DNA of 64,000 nucleotides from Bordetella parapertussis (GTDB taxonomy: Bacteria; Pseudomonadota; Gammaproteobacteria; Burkholderiales; JACQAP01): NCBI GenBank assembly GCA_945900965.1, contig CAMDKM010000006.1:52745-116744 (forward strand), written 5' to 3'. The notes under the pieces were generated by a model, which saw only the letters and a list, made by a program, of their open reading frames with translations, did no database searches and was not told where the DNA came from. Numbering within the stretch: position 1 is the first letter of the stretch; each line of letters starts with the position of its first letter. The translations under genes and the position numbers were made by a program. Shown piece by piece: positions 57,918 to 64,000 of the stretch.

Positions 57918-59126
57918 TCAGAGTTTTGCCGCGGATTTATCAGTCAGGAACAGTTTCGCTATATGCCGCATGAGCAGCCTGGCCTGATCGATTTTCGGAG
58001 AGCGTCCGCTGCGATGCACGCCGTTATCATCAAACAGCACCAATTCGTTGTCGTTCGAGCCGATTGCCGTCTGTACGAGGTTGGCGGCAAGCAACGGCAG
58101 CTTTTTGCGCCGCCGTTTGGCTTCGGCCAATTCCTCGAGTTTTTCGCTCTCCGCGGCAAACCCCACGCAAAAAGGTGGATGCTTGCGATTGACGACCGAT
58201 TCGATGATGTCTGGGGTGGGGGCCAGTTCGAGCGTGGGAACGGCATCGTGCTTTTTGATTTTTTGCTCGTGGCGGTTCTTGACGTAATAATCCGCCACCG
58301 CCGCAACCGAGATGAAGATTTGCGACTGTTCAACCTGCGCCTGAACCGCCGTGTACATTTGTTGTGCGGTTTCGACCCGAATCAGCGTGGCACCCGCCGG
58401 TGCCTCCAGTGCGGTGGGTCCCGCAATCAAGGTGACAGTGGCGCCCGATTCCAGCGCTGCCTGAGCGACGGCAAAGCCCATTTTCCCCGAGCTGCGATTG
58501 GTGATACCGCGAACCGGATCGATGGGTTCAAAGGTTGGCCCGGCGGTGATCAGGATTCTGGCGCCAGAGAGAAGCTTGGGCTGAAACCAGCCCACCACTG
58601 CGGCGACGATTTCGGCGGGTTCGAGCATGCGCCCCATACCGACTTCTCCGCAGGCCTGGTCTCCCGATCCTGGTCCCAATACGGCGATGCCGTCTTCCCG
58701 TACCTGGCGAATATTGCGTTGGGTTGCCGGGTTCTCCCACATTTGCCGGTTCATCGCAGGCACAATCATCAGGGGACATTCCCGCGCGAGGCATAAACTC
58801 GACAGCAAATCGTCGGCGGCACCATGCACGAGCTTGGCCATAAAATCCGCGCTCGCCGGGGCAACGAGAATGGCATCCCGATCCCGGGACAACTCGATGT
58901 GCGGCATGCCGTTGGGTACGTTGGTGTTCCACATGTCCGAGAACACCGGTTTTCCCGACAGCGATTGCATCGTGAGTGGTGTGATGAAGCGACATGCTGC
59001 CTCGGTCATGACAACCTGCACCTCGGCCCCTTGGCGCTGAAGCTCCCTGACCAATTCCGCGGATTTGTAGGCAGCGACTCCTCCGGTGAGGCCCAGCAAA
59101 AGGCGTTTGCCGCCCAGATCGGTCAT
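57918..59126 (-). CDS. coaBC: Bifunctional PPC decarboxylase / PPC synthetase
   Basis: The 402-residue fused CoaB-CoaC enzyme has the flavodoxin-like decarboxylase domain first ([21 protein letters not shown]; catalytic His in [25 protein letters not shown]; Cys in [13 protein letters not shown]), then the synthetase domain ([27 protein letters not shown]). It makes 4'-phosphopantetheine in CoA biosynthesis. The ATG at 59126 is where homology begins; an upstream extension to 59441 is antisense to radC. Confidence 0.96.
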   Translation of the reverse strand: MTDLGGKRLLLGLTGGVAAYKSAELVRELQRQGAEVQVVMTEAACRFITPLTMQSLSGKPVFSDMWNTNVPNGMPHIELSRDRDAILVAPASADFMAKLVHGAADDLLSSLCLARECPLMIVPAMNRQMWENPATQRNIRQVREDGIAVLGPGSGDQACGEVGMGRMLEPAEIVAAVVGWFQPKLLSGARILITAGPTFEPIDPVRGITNRSSGKMGFAVAQAALESGATVTLIAGPTALEAPAGATLIRVETAQQMYTAVQAQVEQSQIFISVAAVADYYVKNRHEQKIKKHDAVPTLELAPTPDIIESVVNRKHPPFCVGFAAESEKLEELAEAKRRRKKLPLLAANLVQTAIGSNDNELVLFDDNGVHRSGRSPKIDQARLLMRHIAKLFLTDKSAAKL

Positions 59127-59208
59127 ACGTGCAATCCCAATTCGGTTGTCCGGGTTGCAGTGTAAACTGTTGTTGTCAAATACAAAAGTGTTTGCGAGGG
59201 GAGAGGGC

Positions 59209-59883
59209 ATGGCAATCACCGACTGGCCATTGGACGACAGACCTCGGGAAAAATTGTTGGCCAAGGGAGCCGCCGCACTTTCCGATGCGGAATTGCTCGC
59301 GATATTTCTGCGCACTGGCTCCCGCGGACGGACGGCTGTTGATCTGGCGCGCGACCTATTGCGCGAATTCGGGTCGCTGGCCGCACTTTGTGGCGCCGAT
59401 CGTGAACGATTTTGTTCCATGGCGGGACTGGGCGATGCCAAATTCGTCCAACTTCAGGCCACCACGGAGCTGGTAAAGCGTGCCTTGGCCTCGGAGATGA
59501 AGCAGGGTGACAATCTGAGCTCCCCTGCTGCGGTCAAAGATTACCTGCGGCTGAACCTGCAACATCGCCCCGTGGAGGTATTCGTGGGGCTGTTTCTGGA
59601 TGCGCAAAACCGCGTGATTGCAGTCGAGGAATTGTTTTCCGGCACTTTGACTCAGACCAGCGTTTTTCCGCGTGAAGTGGTACGTCGCGCCCTGTTTCAT
59701 AACGCCGGAGGGATGATCTTTGCGCATAACCATCCGTCCGGGGTGGCGGAACCCAGTCGTGCCGATGAAACCTTGACGCGCGCCCTGGCGCAGGCCCTGG
59801 CCCTGGTGGATGTCCGGGTGTTGGATCATCTGATTGTGGGGAGGGGCACCGTACTCTCGTTTGCCGAACGCGGTCTGTTATAG
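59209..59883 (+). CDS. radC: RadC family JAB-domain protein
   Basis: The 224-residue protein has an N-terminal helix-hairpin-helix domain ([17 protein letters not shown] to [13 protein letters not shown]) and a JAB1/MPN metalloprotease-like domain with Glu in [25 protein letters not shown], and the late Ser/Asp (PSRADETLT). The role of RadC remains unresolved. It is divergent from coaBC and lies upstream of rpmB, as in many betaproteobacteria. Confidence 0.94.
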   Translation: MAITDWPLDDRPREKLLAKGAAALSDAELLAIFLRTGSRGRTAVDLARDLLREFGSLAALCGADRERFCSMAGLGDAKFVQLQATTELVKRALASEMKQGDNLSSPAAVKDYLRLNLQHRPVEVFVGLFLDAQNRVIAVEELFSGTLTQTSVFPREVVRRALFHNAGGMIFAHNHPSGVAEPSRADETLTRALAQALALVDVRVLDHLIVGRGTVLSFAERGLL

Positions 59884-59905
59884 GCGTTCTCGGCCCTATT
59901 TGCGG

Positions 59906-59935
59906 TTGAGGAAGTCGGGTGAATCGTGCTATAAA
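59906..59935 (+). promoter_or_regulatory. Sigma-70-type promoter for rpmB-rpmG
   Basis: TTGAGG at 59906-59911 is followed after 18 bases by TATAAA at 59930-59935. The rpmB ATG lies 74 bases on. Confidence 0.6.
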
Positions 59936-60008
59936 GCGCACCTTTCCGAGATTCCGGATCCGTCCGGAACGTGCATTTGTGCCGGAAATAAGATTCGGAG
60001 AATCCAAG

Positions 60009-60245
60009 ATGGCCAGAGTATGTGAAGTAACCGGCAAGAAGCCGATCGGGGGCAATCATGTCTCCCATGCCAATAACAAGACCAAACGCCGATTTCTGCC
60101 GAATCTGCAGTACCGGCGCTTGTGGGTTGAGACCGAAAAGCGCTGGGTCAGGATACGACTGAGTATGGCGGGCCTGAGAACCATCGACAAGAATGGAATT
60201 GACGTCGTGCTGGCGGACATGCGTAGCCGCGGTCTGAAAATCTGA
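60009..60245 (+). CDS. rpmB: 50S ribosomal protein L28
   Basis: The 78-residue protein begins [29 protein letters not shown] and ends with [17 protein letters not shown], a full-length L28. It has a single Cys and so is the zinc-free form. rpmG follows after 80 bases. Confidence 0.98.
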   Translation: MARVCEVTGKKPIGGNHVSHANNKTKRRFLPNLQYRRLWVETEKRWVRIRLSMAGLRTIDKNGIDVVLADMRSRGLKI

Positions 60246-60325
60246 ATAATGTCGGGGACTTGGCCGAGTAGTCTAGATTCGCAGGCCATATAACTCGTTT
60301 TAACTGGACAATCTGGAGCATCAGA

Positions 60326-60481
60326 ATGCGGGAAAAAATAAAGCTGGAATCATCCGCCGGAACAGGGCACTTCTACACTACGACGAAGAACAAGCGCACG
60401 ACGCCGGACAAGATCGAGATGAAGAAATTCGATCCGGTTGCCCGGAAACACGTGATCTACAAGGAAACCAAGCTCAAATAA
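60326..60481 (+). CDS. rpmG: 50S ribosomal protein L33
   Basis: The 51-residue protein starts [29 protein letters not shown] and ends [10 protein letters not shown], which is the canonical zinc-free L33 with no Cys. GGAG lies eight bases upstream. It is the second gene of rpmBG and a strong terminator follows. Confidence 0.97.
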   Translation: MREKIKLESSAGTGHFYTTTKNKRTTPDKIEMKKFDPVARKHVIYKETKLK

Positions 60482-60510
60482 GCGCGCTTATTTCGAGCGG
60501 CAATTGAAAC

Positions 60511-60538
60511 AAAAAGCCCGCCAATCGGCGGGCTTTTT
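60511..60538. terminator. Bidirectional rho-independent terminator
   Basis: AAAAAGCCCGCC pairs exactly with GGCGGGCTTTTT across AATC, giving a T-run on both strands. It lies between rpmG and the convergent desaturase gene. Confidence 0.92.
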
Positions 60539-60565
60539 GTTTAGTGCGTCGGGGTATGCCGGCGC

Positions 60566-61768
60566 TCAGGCATAGCCGCGCAGGGTTCTTGAAAAGTCTT
60601 GAAGCGGCGCGATGCCGCTTTTCTCGGCACGATGGCACCAGTCCTGGAGTTGCGAGAGCAGCTGTTCGCGGGTGGCGGTTGAGCGCTGCCACAGCAGTGT
60701 CAGATCCTGACGCATCGAATATACGGTGGCCAGCACCTTGCTCTTTCCCAAGGCGGCATCCAGATTGGCCTTTTCCCCAACCGGCACCATCTTCGCATCC
60801 AGGTGCAACCAGCGCTTGATTTTCTGGGTATCCACGGACGGCACAAGGCTATGCTTTCGCAGGCGCTGCAGTTCATCTGCACAGGTTGTTTTGAGCGAGC
60901 GCGTAAAACGCGCCAACACGTCGTAACGATGGGTGATAACGGCCTGCAGGGTGTCGAAGTCACATGCCGGCTTTTCCGCTCCGATGCGAACCTGGGGCGC
61001 CAATTTCTTGACCTCCGCCAAGCCCACTGTCTCCAAGATCCGGATGTAAAGCCAGCCGATATCGAACTCGTACCACTTATTCGATAGACGAGCCGAGGTG
61101 CCGTAGGCGTGGTGATTGTTGTGTAGCTCCTCACCGCCGATCAGGATGCCCCAGGGAATAATGTTGGTGCTGGCGTCTTCGACCTCAAAGCTGCGATAGC
61201 CAAAGTAATGGCCAATGCCGTTAATGACGCCGGCCGCCATGACCGGGATCCACAACATCTGCACCGCCCAGATGGTCAGGCCAATAGGTCCGAACAGAAT
61301 GATATTGATCGCCAGCATGCTACCGACACCCAATTTGTCGCGCGCCGAATAGACATTGCGTTCGATCCAGTCCTCAGGCGTGCCGTGGCCGTATTTCTCG
61401 AGGGTTTCCAGATTGGCCGCTTCCTTGCGGTAGAGCTCGCTACCCTCTGTGAGAACCTTTTTCAGTGTGAGGATTTGCGGGCTGTGCGGGTCTTCTTCGG
61501 TCTCGCACTTCGCGTGGTGTTTGCGGTGAATCGCGGTCCAGGCTTTGGTGGACATTCCGGTGGTCATCCACAACCAGAAGCGGAAGAAATGCGACACGAC
61601 CGGATGAACCTCCAGAGCCCGATGCGCCGACAGCCTATGCAGGTAAATCGTGACGGCGGCAATGGTGATGTGGGTCATGATGCCGGTAATAACCACGTAG
61701 CCCCACCATGGCAAGTCCAGCATCCCGTTAACCCAGCTCGGGAGATCAATAAACGTATTTGAAATCAT
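60566..61768 (-). CDS. Acyl-CoA/fatty acid desaturase (delta-9 type)
   Basis: The 400-residue membrane di-iron enzyme has the three histidine boxes HRLSAH (44-49), HRKHH (81-85) and HNNHH (near 218) of stearoyl-CoA-type desaturases, with two pairs of membrane helices between. It introduces a double bond into saturated acyl chains using O2. The C-terminal 140 residues are a soluble, helical, basic extension (LKTTCADELQRLRKHSLVP) beyond the usual core; its role is unknown. It is transcribed alone. Confidence 0.92.
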   Translation of the reverse strand: MISNTFIDLPSWVNGMLDLPWWGYVVITGIMTHITIAAVTIYLHRLSAHRALEVHPVVSHFFRFWLWMTTGMSTKAWTAIHRKHHAKCETEEDPHSPQILTLKKVLTEGSELYRKEAANLETLEKYGHGTPEDWIERNVYSARDKLGVGSMLAINIILFGPIGLTIWAVQMLWIPVMAAGVINGIGHYFGYRSFEVEDASTNIIPWGILIGGEELHNNHHAYGTSARLSNKWYEFDIGWLYIRILETVGLAEVKKLAPQVRIGAEKPACDFDTLQAVITHRYDVLARFTRSLKTTCADELQRLRKHSLVPSVDTQKIKRWLHLDAKMVPVGEKANLDAALGKSKVLATVYSMRQDLTLLWQRSTATREQLLSQLQDWCHRAEKSGIAPLQDFSRTLRGYA

Positions 61769-61804
61769 TAGGTTACCCTGAAAAGTTCAAGATGGCATAC
61801 GTTA

Positions 61805-61832
61805 ATTGTACAGTAGGCCAATGGCAATGCAA
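61805..61832 (-). promoter_or_regulatory. Promoter-like sequence for the desaturase gene
   Basis: On the minus strand TTGCAT (four of six) is followed after 16 bases by TACAAT (five of six). The start codon is about 37 bases downstream. Confidence 0.4.
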
Positions 61833-61940
61833 TGTAAACGAATCGTAGGTTATTTGACGGTGTTTCCTTACACGTCCTCGCCGACACCTTTAATGACTCC
61901 CGACGTCGGGAAAAATCCACTGAAAAGTATTGAACCACCC

Positions 61941-63233
61941 TCATAGTCGGCGTTCTTCTGCCTTCGGCCATGGTCCAATGATCCGAATATCGCGTTGGGG
62001 GAAGGGAAATTCAATGCCCCGGGCGCGAAAGGCGCGATAGATTTCGAGATTAAGCTCGGATTGCAAATTGAGCTTGCCGCGCTCCGGATCTTCGATCCAG
62101 GCCATGACCTCCAGATTGATGCCACTCTCCCCGAAGGAGGTGAGCAGGGCCAGGGGCGCCGGATCTTTGAGCACCCGGACATGGCTCCCGGCGATCTGGG
62201 TCATCAATGCCAGAACGGCGTCGATGTCGCTCGAATAGCTGACTTGCACCGGAATGCGCATGAGCACCCTTCGATTCGAATACGAATGATTGATCAGCGT
62301 GGAGGTCACAACGGTTTCGTTGGGAACAATGGCCTCGGTACCTTCCGGGCTGCGAACAATAATGCAACGTGAAGTCAGCTTGGTGACTTCTCCGTAAAAA
62401 TTATCGACCGTCACCAAGTCGCCCGGGCTGACCGTGCGATCGAGCAGAATCGTAAATCCGCTTAGGTAGTTGGCGAAAATTCTCTGCAGGCCGAATCCCA
62501 GTCCCACGCCCAGTGCTCCGCCGAACACCGATAACACCGTGATATCGATTCCAACGATGGGCAGGGCGATAAGCACTGCGATGATGACCAGAATCGTGCG
62601 AATGATCTTGGTGAAGGCAACCCTCAGGTTGATCTCCATCTGGCCCAGCGACATGATCCTGGTTTCCAGAAATCTGCCAAGCCAGAGTGCCGCCAGGACT
62701 GTCAGCACCACAGTAAGGCAGGCGGACAGGATCATTGCCAGGGAAATTCGCTGACGACCGATGCCGAAGCCAGTGTCGTCGAGGAATTGCGCGATATCGG
62801 GGAGCCAGCCAGTGATGTAGAGCGCTACCAAAGTCCAGACCAGCCAGGTGACCGCGACTTCCCATGACCGCAGCGCCCCACCCGGTGCGAAGGTGTGGCG
62901 CAACAGATAAACCACCGCTCGAATGGTGAGCATTGCCAGCATCAGCGGCACGGCAATCTTGAGAAGGTTTGCCGGCATCGCCCAGATGGACAGGACCCAG
63001 CGACCCGCGGTCAGAAGGACCAGCGCGACCAGAGGAAAAACCAGACGACTGGTGCCGCCAACGCTGATTCTCTGCGTGGCGGCAGAATCGGCATTACCGG
63101 AAACAATGAATCGTCGCTGCGTACGCTCTGCTACCTGCCAGGCGACGAGCAAGGCGATGGTGATGACCGAAAGCTGCCAGAGAATAACTCCGCGTTGCAG
63201 ATCGCTCAGCAAATCCGCGAAAAATTCACTCAT
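61941..63233 (-). CDS. MscS-family mechanosensitive ion channel
   Basis: The 430-residue channel has five hydrophobic segments in the first 240 residues, the pore helix VLSVFGGALGVGLGFGLQRIFANYLSGF near residue 235, then the beta domain with RTVSPGDLVTVDNFYGEVTKL, EAIVPNETVVTSTLINHSYSNR and the C-terminal vestibule. It protects against osmotic downshock. The 172-base gap on the promoter side of its neighbour contains no gene. It is on the same strand as the PLD-like gene, 52 bases downstream. Confidence 0.93.
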   Translation of the reverse strand: MSEFFADLLSDLQRGVILWQLSVITIALLVAWQVAERTQRRFIVSGNADSAATQRISVGGTSRLVFPLVALVLLTAGRWVLSIWAMPANLLKIAVPLMLAMLTIRAVVYLLRHTFAPGGALRSWEVAVTWLVWTLVALYITGWLPDIAQFLDDTGFGIGRQRISLAMILSACLTVVLTVLAALWLGRFLETRIMSLGQMEINLRVAFTKIIRTILVIIAVLIALPIVGIDITVLSVFGGALGVGLGFGLQRIFANYLSGFTILLDRTVSPGDLVTVDNFYGEVTKLTSRCIIVRSPEGTEAIVPNETVVTSTLINHSYSNRRVLMRIPVQVSYSSDIDAVLALMTQIAGSHVRVLKDPAPLALLTSFGESGINLEVMAWIEDPERGKLNLQSELNLEIYRAFRARGIEFPFPQRDIRIIGPWPKAEERRL

Positions 63234-63285
63234 TTTCAGAGCGGACTTTCAAGTCAAGCCGGCCGGGTTGAGCGGGGGCGCCGGA

Positions 63286-63873
63286 TTACCGGGTGCTGTC
63301 GCGAGCCCGAATGGCCATCGAGTGTTTCCGATGACGTTTCCAGTTTCCCCAATAAGCTTTGCACAGTTCCGGATTGCCTCGAAACACCAGCAGATTTTCG
63401 GCATTTCGATGTTGCGCGGCGAAGGTGAAATTGAAACTGCCGGTGATCAGCACCGGCGAGTTTCCGGCGGGATCGATGATGATGATTTTGTTGTGGGCAG
63501 AAGTGTGTTCCGCGTCGGTGACAACGCTGACTCCCGCGGCGAGGAGTTTCGGAACGACATTGTGCTCGATGAGTTCCATCTGCGAGGGGTCGGCAATGAC
63601 CTGAACATCCACTCCCCTCCCCAATGCGCGAATCAGCGCATCGGCAATGTTCCCGTGGGTAAAGCTGAATGCCTGCACCAGAACCTGGAGCTTCGCCCCA
63701 TTGATGGCATGCACCACAAGCGCCGCCGCGTCGTCTTCCGGGGAGAAGGCGAATTCGATGGTGCCGGTGGAGGGCAGCACATTCGATGGTTCCAGCGCCC
63801 GGGCCGAGCCGCCAAAATAATTGCAGGCCGAAAGAAGAGCCACGATTAGAGCGTAGCGTCGTGCAGGTTTCAT
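63286..63873 (-). CDS. PLD-like nuclease/phosphodiesterase lipoprotein
   Basis: The 195-residue protein has a lipobox (LLSAC, Cys17) and one phospholipase D motif: His127, Lys129 and Asp134 in SAHNKIIIID, with GSFNFT following. Single-motif members such as Nuc work as dimers and cut DNA or phosphodiesters. Membrane anchoring suggests action at the cell envelope. The ATG overlaps the rsmB stop by three to four bases, so it is translationally coupled to that gene. Confidence 0.85.
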   Translation of the reverse strand: MKPARRYALIVALLSACNYFGGSARALEPSNVLPSTGTIEFAFSPEDDAAALVVHAINGAKLQVLVQAFSFTHGNIADALIRALGRGVDVQVIADPSQMELIEHNVVPKLLAAGVSVVTDAEHTSAHNKIIIIDPAGNSPVLITGSFNFTFAAQHRNAENLLVFRGNPELCKAYWGNWKRHRKHSMAIRARDSTR

Positions 63874-64000
63874 GTGTCTTTTTCCAATACTGCGGCAAAA
63901 AAACCGTCGGTGCCGTGAGTCTGGGGGCGCAACTCAAAAAATTTTCCGCATTCCAAAGGTATGCGGCTGTCGTCCAGCACTTCCCCGGCATTCATTAGTT
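63870..64000 (-). CDS. rsmB: C-terminal end of 16S rRNA m5C967 methyltransferase (partial)
   Basis: The visible 42 residues read from the right edge as NAGEVLDDSRIPLECGKFFELRPQ followed by THGTDGFFAAVLEKDT. The HGTDGFF-x-A motif close to the stop is characteristic of RsmB (Sun). The TGA at 63872-63870 overlaps the ATG of the PLD-like gene. The gene is truncated by the window edge only. Confidence 0.8.
   Translation of the reverse strand, partial: LMNAGEVLDDSRIPLECGKFFELRPQTHGTDGFFAAVLEKDT

Noticed and set aside
60246..60325. tRNA between rpmB and rpmG
   Set aside because: The stretch has no cloverleaf, no TTCGA-type T-loop and no CCA-compatible acceptor stem.

Overview
The window looks like the chromosome of a GC-rich betaproteobacterium. 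The signs are a coaBC-dut / radC-rpmB-rpmG neighbourhood, a phasin next to an acetoacetyl-CoA reductase, an fdsGBACD-type NAD-linked formate dehydrogenase, and a methanol-type PQQ dehydrogenase module (xoxF-xoxJ-xoxG) of the lanthanide type. No transposase, integrase, phage gene, CRISPR array, rRNA or tRNA was recognised. The taxonomic call is an inference from gene content only.

Layout. 1-5 kb: polyhydroxyalkanoate genes (phaP, phaB), a di-heme cytochrome c peroxidase and a tartrate/D-malate-type dehydrogenase. 5-13.5 kb: one co-directional run with a branched-chain-type ABC importer (binding protein, LivH, a fused LivM-LivG, LivF), a DUF1028 protein, a GatC/AtzG-like small subunit, an amidase and a nitrilase-family hydrolase. 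It reads as uptake and stepwise hydrolysis of an unidentified C-N compound. 13.6-24 kb: an anion permease, a deacetylase-fold protein, then an acyl-CoA catabolic set (acyl-CoA synthetase, CitE-like lyase, two adjacent dissimilar acyl-CoA dehydrogenases, enoyl-CoA hydratase) interleaved with an NMT1/SsuA-type importer whose binding protein is separated from its permease and ATPase. 24-31.4 kb: a ModE-like regulator divergent from fdsG-fdsB-fdsA-fdhD(fdsC)-fdsD, with palindromes in the shared promoter. 31.6-38 kb: assorted enzymes and membrane proteins (cupin, Tat-type alpha/beta hydrolase with an Asp in the nucleophile position, MFS, fatty acid hydroxylase, MscS, TlpA-like, methyltransferase). 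38-43 kb: HupE-like protein and a GldA-GldF-GldG-DUF4340 ABC exporter operon. 43-53 kb: metallo-hydrolase, epimerase, rhodanese, hydrolase, PA0069-type radical SAM protein, DUF2007, histone-deacetylase-like protein, SGNH hydrolase, PuuD-like membrane protein, DUF192. 53.6-57 kb: xoxFJG. 57.4-64 kb: housekeeping block (dut, coaBC, radC, rpmB, rpmG), a delta-9-type desaturase, a second MscS, a PLD-like lipoprotein and the end of rsmB.

The most striking non-coding signal is two families of dispersed inverted-repeat elements. Family 1 (six copies, A-F) has arms made of short iterations of CACAGAG-like units around a small central hairpin. Copies A (1.1 kb) and E (43.1 kb) are nearly identical and in opposite orientation. 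Copies B and C begin on the stop codon of the preceding gene. Family 2 (three copies plus a fragment) has one G-rich arm and one C-rich arm, and the G-rich arm of one copy fits a quadruplex pattern. Copies lie inside operons and often abut start codons, so they may shape translation or mRNA stability. Three of them sit in the 5-13.5 kb amide operon, one in nearly every intergenic gap from the binding protein gene to the AtzG-like gene.
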